A DNA stretch of 64,000 nt from Propionicimonas paludicola (GTDB taxonomy: Bacteria > Actinomycetota > Actinomycetes > Propionibacteriales > Propionibacteriaceae). The stretch lies in assembly GCF_002563675.1 (NCBI RefSeq), contig NZ_PDJC01000001.1, positions 2,728,001-2,792,000 on the forward strand. Reading direction: 5' to 3'. The translations under genes were made by a program, and so were the position numbers. Positions 18,362-26,872 of this stretch are shown piece after piece; within the stretch, counting starts at the first letter, position 1; each line of letters begins with the position of its first letter. The notes beneath the pieces were generated by a model. It saw only the letters and a list, made by a program, of their open reading frames with translations, did no database searches and was not told the origin of the DNA.

Positions 18362-18730
18362 TCAGGAGCGAACGAGCCGGGCGATGGCGGCCGAGGCTTC
18401 GGTGATCTTGGCTTCGGCCTCGTCCCCCCCGGCCACGGTGGCGCGGGCCACGCAGTGGCGCAGGTGGTCTTCGAGCATGGCCAGGGCGAAGGACTCCAAA
18501 GCCCTGGTCACCGCCGACACCTGGGTCAGGATGTCGATGCAGTACTGGTCGGTCTCGACCATCCGCTGCAACCCGCGGGCCTGGCCCTCGATCCGCTTCA
18601 ACCGGCGGACATACTCGGCCCGGCCGTCGACATAGCCGTGGCCCGAGGCGTGATGATCACCGTGATGATCCGCGGGGTGATCGACCTGATGATCGACGGA
18701 CTCGTGTGACAACTGTGACTCCTGTTCCAC
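18362..18730 (-). CDS. csoR: CsoR-type copper-sensing repressor with His-rich N-terminus
   Basis: 122 residues from a GTG with AGGAGG five bases ahead; an upstream ATG at 18787 would place the operator inside the gene. The core RRLKRIEGQARGLQRMVETD is the DUF156/CsoR signature, and the Cu(I) ligands are visible as cysteine in DQYCIDIL and histidine-cysteine in EDHLRHCVARA. Before the core lies a segment very rich in His and Asp (about residues 12-32: HESVDHQVDHPADHHGD and following), which is uncommon and may add a second metal site. It should repress its own operon through the palindrome at 18757-18773 and release DNA on binding Cu(I). Confidence 0.9.
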   Translation of the reverse strand: MEQESQLSHESVDHQVDHPADHHGDHHASGHGYVDGRAEYVRRLKRIEGQARGLQRMVETDQYCIDILTQVSAVTRALESFALAMLEDHLRHCVARATVAGGDEAEAKITEASAAIARLVRS

Positions 18731-18756
18731 TTCCACCTCCTGATCTGCTGGCCAGC

Positions 18757-18773
18757 ATACCCCCCATGGGTAT
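18757..18773. promoter_or_regulatory. CsoR-type operator
   Basis: ATACCCCCCATGGGTAT has inverted arms ATACCC and GGGTAT around five bases, the pattern of CsoR sites (TACCC-N-GGGTA). It lies 27 bases upstream of the csoR GTG start, so autoregulation of csoR-copZ-copA is likely. Confidence 0.75.
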
Positions 18774-19017
18774 AGGAGGACACCCACAGGGGTGTGGATG
18801 TTGTGTGTATAACCGCTCAGCGCCAGCGCCTATACACCCATGGAAGGGAGGGGTGTCAAGTCCGGGGCCAAAGCCGAAAATTGGTGGAGAACTGTCTTCC
18901 GTCCACACCCCGTGAGCTTTATCGCACCTAGTCAGAAACGAATTAGCGATCGAGGGGCGGCTGCGTCCACAGGCTTGCCACCTACCTGTACACAGGCCTG
19001 TGCCTAGACACGCTGGG
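18774..19017. other. csoR-dnaB intergenic region
   Basis: Together with the operator and the DnaA-like sites this gap is about 450 bases. It contains short inverted segments around 18780-18850, including CTATACACCC near 18831, which may carry the copper operon promoter, and several GTCCACA/GTACACA pieces that resemble weak DnaA boxes. I see no open frame that looks real. Confidence 0.4.
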
Positions 19018-19051
19018 TTGTCCCCAGTTCATCCACAGGGGCTGTGGATAA
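19018..19051. promoter_or_regulatory. cluster of DnaA-box-like 9-mers upstream of dnaB
   Basis: TTGTCCCCA (19018-19026) is one base from the actinobacterial box TTGTCCACA. TCATCCACA (19029-19037) is one base from TTATCCACA. TGTGGATAA (19043-19051) is a perfect box on the other strand. The last two face each other. A TAGTTT -10-like box follows at 19082-19087. DnaA control of dnaB, or an auxiliary DnaA-binding site, is inferred. Confidence 0.65.
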
Positions 19052-19182
19052 TGCCGTTGATGAAGTCGTCGGCCGAGGGCTAGTTTGGGCTGGTCGATCC
19101 CCGCGGCCAGACTGTCAGCACCGCCAAATAACCTGCTGATGTGCAGAGCCGCGACCACCCCGGACGCGCCCTTGGAGGAACT

Positions 19183-20541
19183 ATGTCACTTGCTGAAGTG
19201 ATGCCCTATGGCGCCGACGACGTGGCCGGATCCGACCGCACCCCGCCACAGGACGTCCTGGCCGAGCAGAGTGTGCTCGGGGCGATGCTGCTCAGCAAGG
19301 ACGCCATCGGAGACGTTGCCGAGGTGGTCAAGGGGCGCGACTTCTACCGGCCGGCGCACGAGATCATCTATGAGGCCATCCTCAACCTGTATGGGCGAGG
19401 CGAGCCTGCTGATGCGATCACCGTCGCCGACGAGCTGACCAAACGTGGTGAGCTCGGTCGTGTCGGAGGCCACATCTACCTGCACGAGCTGTTGTCGCAG
19501 GTGTCGATCGCCTCCAATGCGTCCTACTACGCCGAGATCGTCAAAGAGAAGGCGATCCTGCGTCGGCTGGTAGAAGCGTCGTTGAAGATCTCCCAGCTGG
19601 GCTACTCCGGCCAGGGCGACGTGGCCGGCATCGTCGATGCCGCCCAGCAGGCGATCTACGAGGTCGCCGAAGGCAAGGCCAGCGAGGATTACCAGCCCCT
19701 GTCGGAGCTGATGGAGTCCACCCTGGACGAGATCGAGGCCCTGGACGCCCACGGCACCATGGCCGGGGTGCCCACCGGCTTCCTCGATCTGGACGAGCTG
19801 ACCAACGGCCTGCATCCCGGGCAGATGGTGATCATCGCGGCCCGTCCTGGTGTCGGCAAGTCGACCTTGGGGCTGGATTTCGCTCGGGCGGCGTCCATCG
19901 GGCACGGGTTGTGCTCGGCCTTCTTCAGCCTGGAAATGACCAAGACCGAGATCGTGATGCGACTGATCTCGGCCGAGGCCCAGGTGGCGCTCAACGAGAT
20001 CCGCAAGGGTCACATGAGCGACGAGAACTGGCGCCGGATCGCCCGCAAGACCGCCGAGATCTCCACGGCTCCGCTCTACATCGACGACTCGCCGAACCTG
20101 ACGATGATGGAGATCCGCGCCAAGGCCCGCCGGCTCAAGCAGCGCAACGACCTGAAGCTGGTGATCGTCGACTACATGCAGCTGATGAGCTCCGGCAAGC
20201 GGGTCGAGTCCCGTCAGCTCGAGGTGTCGGAGTTCTCCCGGCAGATGAAGCTGCTGGCCAAGGAGCTCGAGGTGCCCGTGGTGGCGCTCTCCCAGCTGAA
20301 CCGTGGCCCCGAGCAGCGCACCGACAAGAAGCCGATGCTGTCCGACCTGCGTGAGTCCGGCTCGCTGGAGCAGGACGCCGACATGGTGATCCTGTTGCAC
20401 CGCGACGACATGTACAACAACTCCTCCGACCGCACCGGCGAGGCCGACCTGATCGTGGCCAAGCACCGTAACGGCCAGACCAAGACCGTCACCGTCGCCT
20501 TCCAGGGTCACTACAGCCGCTTCGTCGACATGCAGCACTAG
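19183..20541 (+). CDS. dnaB: replicative DNA helicase DnaB
   Basis: 452 residues, no intein. The N-terminal domain begins PPQDVLAEQSVLGAMLLSKD. The RecA-like C-terminal domain has Walker A IIAARPGVGKSTLGLDFA, Walker B KLVIVDYMQLMS, the LSQLNRGPEQR loop and SDLRESGSLEQDADMVILLHR. It unwinds DNA at the replication fork as a hexamer. An upstream in-frame GTG exists, but the ATG at 19183 has GGAGGA five bases ahead. The last 31 bases up to the T of the TAG stop are repeated exactly at 26878-26908. An accessory island begins directly after the stop, and the DnaB frame is intact across the junction. Confidence 0.97.
   Translation: MSLAEVMPYGADDVAGSDRTPPQDVLAEQSVLGAMLLSKDAIGDVAEVVKGRDFYRPAHEIIYEAILNLYGRGEPADAITVADELTKRGELGRVGGHIYLHELLSQVSIASNASYYAEIVKEKAILRRLVEASLKISQLGYSGQGDVAGIVDAAQQAIYEVAEGKASEDYQPLSELMESTLDEIEALDAHGTMAGVPTGFLDLDELTNGLHPGQMVIIAARPGVGKSTLGLDFARAASIGHGLCSAFFSLEMTKTEIVMRLISAEAQVALNEIRKGHMSDENWRRIARKTAEISTAPLYIDDSPNLTMMEIRAKARRLKQRNDLKLVIVDYMQLMSSGKRVESRQLEVSEFSRQMKLLAKELEVPVVALSQLNRGPEQRTDKKPMLSDLRESGSLEQDADMVILLHRDDMYNNSSDRTGEADLIVAKHRNGQTKTVTVAFQGHYSRFVDMQH
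20509..20539 (+). repeat. direct repeat at dnaB 3' end (left att-like copy)
   Basis: 31 bases identical to 26878-26908. Extending left to 20504 gives 35 of 36 matches, and the single difference (GGT versus GGC glycine codon) is silent in the DnaB frame. Similarity stops at the stop codon. It is the left boundary of the KAP/SIR2 island. Confidence 0.92.
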
Positions 20542-20549
20542 GCGGCGCG

Positions 20550-23500
20550 ATGCTCGAGTCTTTCCAGGCAGTGACGGACCAACCGGACCCGGTGGTTGCT
20601 GCCTGGACGCTGACTGGGGACGACCTCATCCCAGACCGAGCACTCGAGGATCCCTCCGAGGATGCGCTCGACCACAAGGCTGTTGCTGACACCCTCTTCG
20701 ACCTGGTGTGCAGCGTCCGAACCCCCGCGAACATCGCTCTGTTCGGCCCTTGGGGCTCCGGCAAATCGAGCATCTACAGCATGCTTCAAGCGCAGATCGC
20801 AGCGCGATCGAAGTCTCACCCCTCGCGAGTCATTCTCATTCGGTACGACATCTCGAAGTTCGATGGGCAGAGCCTCCAGCGCAACTTTCTCTCGCACGTC
20901 GCCAACGAGCTCGGCTTCAAGTCTAGGAAGATCGAGAACATTGAGGGCACCGCCGAGGTATCGCGCCTCAGGATAGGCCGATACCTACGTGAGAACTGGC
21001 TGTCGATCGTGGCGGCCATCATCCTTGCGTTCGCAGTTGCGGCAGTATGGGCGCTCTTCGGGAGCTGGGCCAGCGCGCAACTCGGCATCGGCAACACCGG
21101 CGAGCCAGCATCTCTCCAGTCCGAACTGATTCAGGCAGTTCCGAGTGCATCGGTCGTATTCGGGGCAATCGTGGTCGCGCTACTACTGAGCACCCAAGGA
21201 CTCGCCGCTACAGTCGAGCGTCACACACGGGCCCCACTCAAGGACGCCGACGAGTTCTACAGAGCCTTCGACCGCCTCATCAAGGACCTCACCAAGAGCC
21301 ACTGGTTCCGGCGAGACGTCGAACGATTGGTGGTCTTCGTCGACGAGCTAGACCGCTGCTCCCCTGCAAGTGTTGCCAGGGCCCTATCCGATCTTGTGGC
21401 CTTCCTCGACCATAGGGCATGCGTGTTCGTGGTCGCAGCCGACAGAGAGGTGATTGAGGAGGCAATTGCGAAGGCGCCTCAGGCCCGGCCGTTCCGCTCG
21501 GGCGAGCCCTACTACGCAACTGCAGCGGAGTATCTCGACAAAGTCTTCCAGCACCAACTAGCCGTGCCCCCCACTCGGCCTGAGGCGCTTACTAGCTACG
21601 CAATGCGGATGGCCGATCAAGCGCATGGCATCTGGGACGAGCTTCGCAAGAATCGTCACACATACGAGGATGTCGTCTACTCGCTAGTGCCTGCCCACGT
21701 CCGAAGCCCCCGCCGCGTCAAGGTGCTCCTGAACAACTTCGCAACCAACATGCGGATAGCGGGCGCTAGGGCAATGGACATGCGCTCGAGGGCAGTCGAG
21801 ATGGCAGTGCTCACTGTGCTGCAAACCGAGTTTGCGTCCGTGGCGAGAGATCTTGTACGAGAGCCTCTCCTCCTGCAGGCTCTTCTGGACCCGGATCTTG
21901 AGAAGTCGCCCCGCCTTAATGCGTTGGTTGAGGCGTACGAGGGGATCGACGACGAGGAAGCTCCGGCGAGTCCCTCACCAAGGGCCGACAGCCGACAGGT
22001 GGTGGCGGCCTCACCGCTGGCGGACCTGCCCGAAGCGCGGGAGACGGAAGATCGCGTAGCCACCAGACGACAGCTGAACGTTCAGCTCCACTCGTATCTC
22101 GGCAAGATCCATGCGGCCGGTATCCCACTCCCGACTCTGGACCTTGTATATCTGCAACCCGCCGGGCACGCATCCGGGCTTGCAGATGCATCCCTTGCTC
22201 AGGTTCTTGATCTCGCTGCTGACACGGCACCGTCCGAGCTTGCTCGCGCCTTCTCAGATGCGGAGACCTGCGACAAGATCGGGGCCATCGGGTACCTGGT
22301 GGCGCAGGTCCCAAGTTCCTGGGGGGAAGCCCGCGCAAACTTGATTGAGTCAATCTGCCGGGTCGCGATGAGCCTCTCTGTTGATGAAGCCCGCAAGGTC
22401 GCCCGTGTCGCGGCCGCCACGGTCCTAAGCGAGGCCGCACAGGGTCGATGGAGGAGTAGCGCCACGCGGGGCGCGATCCTTCTCGGGCTCCTCGATGAGG
22501 AGATCCACGACCCCCTCAAAGGCCTCGAGGCCATCGGCTTCACTGAGGGCCTTGCCGCAGATGGGACACTCGCCGCGCTGATGCCGGCTCTGCCATCGGT
22601 CGGGCTGAGGGCCGCGTACTTGTATCCATCCATAGTCGAGGCGTACTCCCTGCATCCTGAGTACCTCCTTGAGGCACTCAAGACCTTGCCAGCTGATCAG
22701 GTCGCGGCGCTTTGGGAGCTAGCCGGGCCGAGCATCCTCGCCATCATCAGCAAGGCGCCGGAAGCGGCCACGGCGCGCCGCCCAGTCGATAGCTCTGAGG
22801 GCGCAGCAGATCAGTACCGGGCGCTTCTGGGGGCTTTGATCGAGAGGAAAGACGTCGCGGTCGAGGACGTGTCCTTCGCCGTCGCATCGCTCGCACTTGA
22901 TGCTGACGCGCCACTGCTGCGCGCGATTTTGGTCGAGCATCGCGATGCCCTGAGCGACCAAGTCCTCTCCCCGGCCAAGTACGACCAGCTTGCGCTCGGG
23001 GCTACATCATCGGTGAGCGACGATGCCGAGGCCATGGGCTGGGCGAAGACCCTGAACCTAACCCCAAAGCTCGACCATGTTCTAGCCAAGAGGGCCTTCA
23101 GTCGTCTTCTGGAGATCAGCACAGTTGCCCCGCTCGAGAAGCCCAGCAGCGAAGCTGCGGCGCATCTCAAGCGCCTAATGGGAGCAATGAGCGATGTCCG
23201 CACGGAGGATGCGCTACAGGCCGTCCTAGAGGCACTGAGCACTCACCCACCAGTCGGAACACCCTCAAGCCGCGCCCTAAGGCGAAGCCTCATCAGCCTC
23301 ATCGACAGTGCCCTGGAGCTGAGGCCCGCGCTTGGCCAGAGAAGCGCATATTGCGTCCAGTCCCTCATAGGCTGCGTAGAGGACGGCAGCATTCCCGATG
23401 AAGGCGCAGAGCAGGCCTGCGCCGAGATCCGAGACCTCACGCCGGTCCACGCTCGTCATCTCGAAACCAAGCTGAGGGCCGCGACTGGGTCTGCCCTCAG

Positions 23501-24188
23501 CCCCGTGCTGCTCGTTCGCTTGCGCACGGCGGCACGCAAACGAGCCGGTTTGACGCCTCTACCGGGACGACTAGTAGCCAGCCTCGCCCAAGAACTGGGA
23601 GGGCCACAACTCGTCGCGGAATGGGCCCTATGCGGCCCATCTCATCAGGAGATGTTGACCGTCCACGCAACCCACAGGCTCAGTTCGCCAGTGGTTGGTT
23701 CGTGGTCGCCACTCAAGTCGGTCGCGGAACGTAGCAAGATGTGGATCCAGATGGAAGCGTCGGGGGAACCCGCGGCCATGCTGTCTGCTGCTGGACTCCC
23801 CGGAGTTGACGCGAGCGTCGTGGATCACATGAAGAGCCAGATTCTTGGGGTTTCGCTTACGGCTCAGACGACGTCCACAGATCGCCTCCTCACTGCAAAC
23901 CTTGCCAACGACAAGACGGCTAGGAGCGCGGCAGGCAGGCTCGCTCTGGCGCTGCTCAAGGACGGACTGGTCGGCTCGGGCGCCAACGCTGCGAAGACCG
24001 CGATCCGCGCCAACGGCGGGAGTCCGGAGACTCGGCACGAGCTGCGAGAGGCCTTTGACAAGTACACAAAAACCGTGGCCAAGAACCCGATTCCTCAGTA
24101 CCAGCTTCGCGAACTGTCCAAGCTAGGTTTGCTCATCGAAAGCCCGTCGAGCCCACTCGCGAAGATATTCGGCTGGCGACACGACTGA
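20550..24188 (+). CDS. KAP-family P-loop NTPase with two membrane helices
   Basis: 1212 residues. Walker A FGPWGSGKSS is at residues 65-74 and Walker B VVFVDELDRC at 261-270. Two hydrophobic helices (about 150-170 and 198-214) are inserted between them, the arrangement that defines KAP NTPases. Later motifs FVVAADREVIEEAI and RVKVLLNNFATNMRIA also fit. The remaining 700 residues are mostly alpha-helical, repeat-like and unrecognised. KAP NTPases are membrane-associated; the family includes F-plasmid PifA, which blocks phage T7. The gene starts eight bases after the dnaB stop with no clear ribosome site, so it may depend on dnaB transcription. Its function as phage defence is inferred from family and from the SIR2 neighbour. 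Confidence 0.88.
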   Translation: MLESFQAVTDQPDPVVAAWTLTGDDLIPDRALEDPSEDALDHKAVADTLFDLVCSVRTPANIALFGPWGSGKSSIYSMLQAQIAARSKSHPSRVILIRYDISKFDGQSLQRNFLSHVANELGFKSRKIENIEGTAEVSRLRIGRYLRENWLSIVAAIILAFAVAAVWALFGSWASAQLGIGNTGEPASLQSELIQAVPSASVVFGAIVVALLLSTQGLAATVERHTRAPLKDADEFYRAFDRLIKDLTKSHWFRRDVERLVVFVDELDRCSPASVARALSDLVAFLDHRACVFVVAADREVIEEAIAKAPQARPFRSGEPYYATAAEYLDKVFQHQLAVPPTRPEALTSYAMRMADQAHGIWDELRKNRHTYEDVVYSLVPAHVRSPRRVKVLLNNFATNMRIAGARAMDMRSRAVEMAVLTVLQTEFASVARDLVREPLLLQALLDPDLEKSPRLNALVEAYEGIDDEEAPASPSPRADSRQVVAASPLADLPEARETEDRVATRRQLNVQLHSYLGKIHAAGIPLPTLDLVYLQPAGHASGLADASLAQVLDLAADTAPSELARAFSDAETCDKIGAIGYLVAQVPSSWGEARANLIESICRVAMSLSVDEARKVARVAAATVLSEAAQGRWRSSATRGAILLGLLDEEIHDPLKGLEAIGFTEGLAADGTLAALMPALPSVGLRAAYLYPSIVEAYSLHPEYLLEALKTLPADQVAALWELAGPSILAIISKAPEAATARRPVDSSEGAADQYRALLGALIERKDVAVEDVSFAVASLALDADAPLLRAILVEHRDALSDQVLSPAKYDQLALGATSSVSDDAEAMGWAKTLNLTPKLDHVLAKRAFSRLLEISTVAPLEKPSSEAAAHLKRLMGAMSDVRTEDALQAVLEALSTHPPVGTPSSRALRRSLISLIDSALELRPALGQRSAYCVQSLIGCVEDGSIPDEGAEQACAEIRDLTPVHARHLETKLRAATGSALSPVLLVRLRTAARKRAGLTPLPGRLVASLAQELGGPQLVAEWALCGPSHQEMLTVHATHRLSSPVVGSWSPLKSVAERSKMWIQMEASGEPAAMLSAAGLPGVDASVVDHMKSQILGVSLTAQTTSTDRLLTANLANDKTARSAAGRLALALLKDGLVGSGANAAKTAIRANGGSPETRHELREAFDKYTKTVAKNPIPQYQLRELSKLGLLIESPSSPLAKIFGWRHD

Positions 24189-24300
24189 AATCCACTTATG
24201 GGCGTGACCTCTGGCCGCCATCCGGTCGAGGCGCGGCGCTCGCGCTAGCCGAAAGCGTCAAGTCGTCGGCGATGCCTGGTTGGAGTTTCAACGGCGACCG

Positions 24301-24330
24301 GGAACGACAAGACCAGGACCGTCACCGTCA
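24301..24330 (+). pseudogene. decayed dnaB 3'-end remnant between island genes
   Basis: 25 of 30 bases match dnaB 20468-20497 without gaps, and the reading frame would give GNDKTRTVTV against RNGQTKTVTV in DnaB. Similarity fades after this point. It lies in the 345-base gap between the KAP and SIR2 genes. It suggests that the two genes arrived as separate insertions at the dnaB end; chance similarity of repetitive ACC/GTC codons cannot be fully excluded. Confidence 0.5.
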
Positions 24331-24533
24331 CTTACAAGCGCCTTCGAGGCCGCCCTCGCGATACGCAAAACGGAGTCGCCGATCCTCGCCCCGGGTTGTT
24401 CGAACCGATCAGATCAGGGGTGGCTCACGTTAGCGGCTAGGTGATGTTCGCCGAGAATCCCCTAAGGAACCGTGCCACGGCCCTTTCGATGCAAGGATTC
24501 TGCCCAGGCACATCAGCAACCCTGGAGTTCGAC

Positions 24534-26846
24534 ATGCGGAAGATCACCCTCGCACGATTCCTGAACACACTCAAGTCCCACCTGGACTCCGAGGAGGACT
24601 TCCGCTTGGTGTGGTTCTTTGGTGCGGGGTGTTCGATTTCTTCGGGCATTCCTGGCGCTCAAGATCTCGTACGGGAGTGGCTGCCGCGACTCAAGAGACT
24701 CGAGACCGGAACGAGTGATGACGTCGACGCTTGGGCGGCCAAGTACTTCGAGGGATACCATCCCGAGCGGCTTGAGCAGGTCTACGGCGAGGTGATCAAT
24801 GCCCTCTTCCCTCTGCCACGCGACCGCCAGAGTGAGATCGAGCGCATTACATCGGACTGCGACCCCGCCGTCGGCTATGCGGTCTTCGCCGTGCTTGCGG
24901 CAGACGCCTCGCACGGCCCGAAGACGAACGTGGTCGTCACGACCAACTTCGATGACCTCGTCGCGGATTCGTTGTATCTCCTCACACGCCAGAAGCCGCT
25001 GGTCATCGCCCACGAGAACCTGGCCCAGTTCGCCCGCGCTAGTCGCCGCCGGCCGCTGGTGGTGAAGGTCCACGGGGATGCCCGACTCGCGCCGCGAAAC
25101 ACCGCCGAAGAGACCAGCCAGCTGGATCCGCGCCTAGCGTCTGCCGTCCGCGGCATTCTGGATGGAGGCGGGCTAGTGTTCTGCGGCTATGCCGGAAACG
25201 ACGAGAGTATCGCCGAGTTCCTGCAGGGATTCCCGGCAGACGCCTTTCCGTTTGGCGTGTACTGGGTAGGCGAGACCGTCCCCAACAACGCGGTCGGGCA
25301 GTGGATAGCCAACCGCGCCGATTCGTTTCACATTGAGCACCAAGACTTCGACGCCCTGTTCATCCAACTGGCGTCCACATTGGACTTGAAGCTGCCGGAC
25401 TCCAGTCGATTCACCGAGCTGTTTGATTCTTGGGAGGAGAGGCTGAAGGGCGTTCTTGCTGATGCGGGTCAATCTAACTTGAGGCCAGCGGCTGACCGCC
25501 TTCTCGCAACCCTGGAGGGGTTGAATGCCGAACGGGAGGCCCGCCGCCTTGCCAAGGCTGGTGATATCTCAGGAGCCACCGCCGCCTACGAGCGGGCCGC
25601 TGCGACGAGCAACAACGACCCTAGGGTCCTCCGCAACTACGCGCACTTCCTCACCAACAGCTGCAGCGACTACGACGGGGCCCAAGAACTCTACGAACTC
25701 GCCCTCACCAACGACCCAAACAACGCCAACAACCTCACAAGCTACGCAAACTTCATGAGAAGCATCCGCAAGGACCACGACAAAGCCCAAGAACTCTACG
25801 AACTCGCCCTCACCAACGACCCAAACAACGCCAACAACCTCACAAGCTACGCAAACTTCATGAGAAGCATCCGCAAGGACCACGACAAAGCCCAAGAACT
25901 CTACGAACTCGCCCTCACCAACGACCCAAACAACGCCTACGCTCTCGGCAGCTACGCGAGCTTCCTCACCAGCATCCGCAAGGACCACGACAAAGCCCAG
26001 GAACTCTACGAACGCGCCCTCACCAACGACCCAAACAAGCCCTACGCTCTCGGCAGCTACGCGAACTTCCTCACCAACATCCGCAAGGACCACGACAAAG
26101 CCCAAGAACTCTACGAACGCGCCCTCACCAACGACCCAAACAAGCCCTACGCTCTCGGCAGCTACGCGAACTTCCTCACCAACATCCGCAACGACCACGA
26201 CAAAGCCCAAGAACTCTACGAACGCGCCCTCACCAACGACCCAAACAACACCAACAACCTCACGAGCTACGCGAACTTCCTCACCAACACCCGCAACGAC
26301 CACGACAAAGCCCAAGAACTCTACGAACGCGCCCTCACCAACGACCCAAACGACCCCTACGCTCTCGGCAGCTACGCGAACTTCCTCACCAACACCCGCA
26401 ACGACCACGACAAAGCCCAAGAACTCTACGAACGCGCCCTCACCAACGACCCAAACAACACCATCCTGCTCGGCAACTTCGCACAACTGGCCTTCGCAGT
26501 GGCGGACGATGCCAAGGGAGTGAGGCTGGCCAAGGTGGCTTTGTCCGACGAGGGCTGCCCCGCCACGTTGCGGGTGGAGATCCTTTGCGCGCTTGCTGCC
26601 CACACAGGAGGCTCCTCACCCAAGCCGGGCCTCGAACTCCGCTCAGCACTCGAAGCCGGCGCACGGTCCCCGGGCTGGAGTTTCGGCGGAAGCCTGGATC
26701 GCCTTCGGAAGGAGAGGGACCCTCGCCTGCCCTTCTTCGAACAGCTCGCATCGGTGATCTGCGATGGTGAGGACCTGGCGAGCCTGGAGCCGTTTACAGA
26801 ATGGGGCGACTGGCACCCGAGGAAGCGTCCACGGAAGACGCAGTGA
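24534..26846 (+). CDS. SIR2-domain protein with near-identical TPR repeats
   Basis: 770 residues from an ATG with GGAG six bases ahead; an in-frame ATG at 24441 would add 31 residues without a better site. The SIR2 fold shows GAGCSISSGIP (residues 30-40, NAD binding), TTNFDD (136-141), KVHGD (178-182, with the catalytic histidine) and FCGYAGND (216-223). Residues 379-658 are eight 35-residue TPR units (AQELYERALTNDPNN...), nearly identical at DNA level. Bacterial SIR2 proteins of phage defence systems (ThsA, DSR, SIR2-HerA) degrade NAD+ when triggered. Here the TPR array is the likely sensor. It may work with the KAP NTPase upstream or alone. Confidence 0.9.
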   Translation: MRKITLARFLNTLKSHLDSEEDFRLVWFFGAGCSISSGIPGAQDLVREWLPRLKRLETGTSDDVDAWAAKYFEGYHPERLEQVYGEVINALFPLPRDRQSEIERITSDCDPAVGYAVFAVLAADASHGPKTNVVVTTNFDDLVADSLYLLTRQKPLVIAHENLAQFARASRRRPLVVKVHGDARLAPRNTAEETSQLDPRLASAVRGILDGGGLVFCGYAGNDESIAEFLQGFPADAFPFGVYWVGETVPNNAVGQWIANRADSFHIEHQDFDALFIQLASTLDLKLPDSSRFTELFDSWEERLKGVLADAGQSNLRPAADRLLATLEGLNAEREARRLAKAGDISGATAAYERAAATSNNDPRVLRNYAHFLTNSCSDYDGAQELYELALTNDPNNANNLTSYANFMRSIRKDHDKAQELYELALTNDPNNANNLTSYANFMRSIRKDHDKAQELYELALTNDPNNAYALGSYASFLTSIRKDHDKAQELYERALTNDPNKPYALGSYANFLTNIRKDHDKAQELYERALTNDPNKPYALGSYANFLTNIRNDHDKAQELYERALTNDPNNTNNLTSYANFLTNTRNDHDKAQELYERALTNDPNDPYALGSYANFLTNTRNDHDKAQELYERALTNDPNNTILLGNFAQLAFAVADDAKGVRLAKVALSDEGCPATLRVEILCALAAHTGGSSPKPGLELRSALEAGARSPGWSFGGSLDRLRKERDPRLPFFEQLASVICDGEDLASLEPFTEWGDWHPRKRPRKTQ
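25668..26507 (+). repeat. eight tandem 105-bp TPR-coding repeats
   Basis: Each 105-base unit encodes 35 residues. Units 1-7 are very similar even at synonymous positions; unit 8 diverges after its first 60 bases. Variation is concentrated at residues 19-24 of the unit (NANNLT, KPYALG, NTNNLT, DPYALG) and at the end (MRSIRK, LTNIRK, LTNTRN). High DNA identity implies recent duplication or gene conversion, so unit number may vary among strains. It is not a CRISPR array: there are no unique spacers and the frame is open throughout. Confidence 0.95.
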
Positions 26847-26872
26847 GGCCGTCCCGGCCAGACATGCATCGG

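Noticed and set aside
19183-20541. Intein in dnaB
   Set aside because: The helicase is 452 residues with uninterrupted motifs; no intein-size insertion.
24385-24420. Possible tRNA T-arm around GGTTGTTCGAACC in the island gap
   Set aside because: A five-base stem with one wobble pair can be drawn, but no acceptor complement lies upstream.
25668-26507. Regular 105-bp repeats that could be taken for a CRISPR array
   Set aside because: Units are contiguous, have no unique spacers and are in frame within a TPR-coding gene.
25569-26603. Long repetitive minus-strand frame opposite the TPR repeats
   Set aside because: It is a mirror of the tandem repeats (VVWVVGEGEFVEFLG pattern), has no start signal or family motif, and overlaps a well-supported gene.
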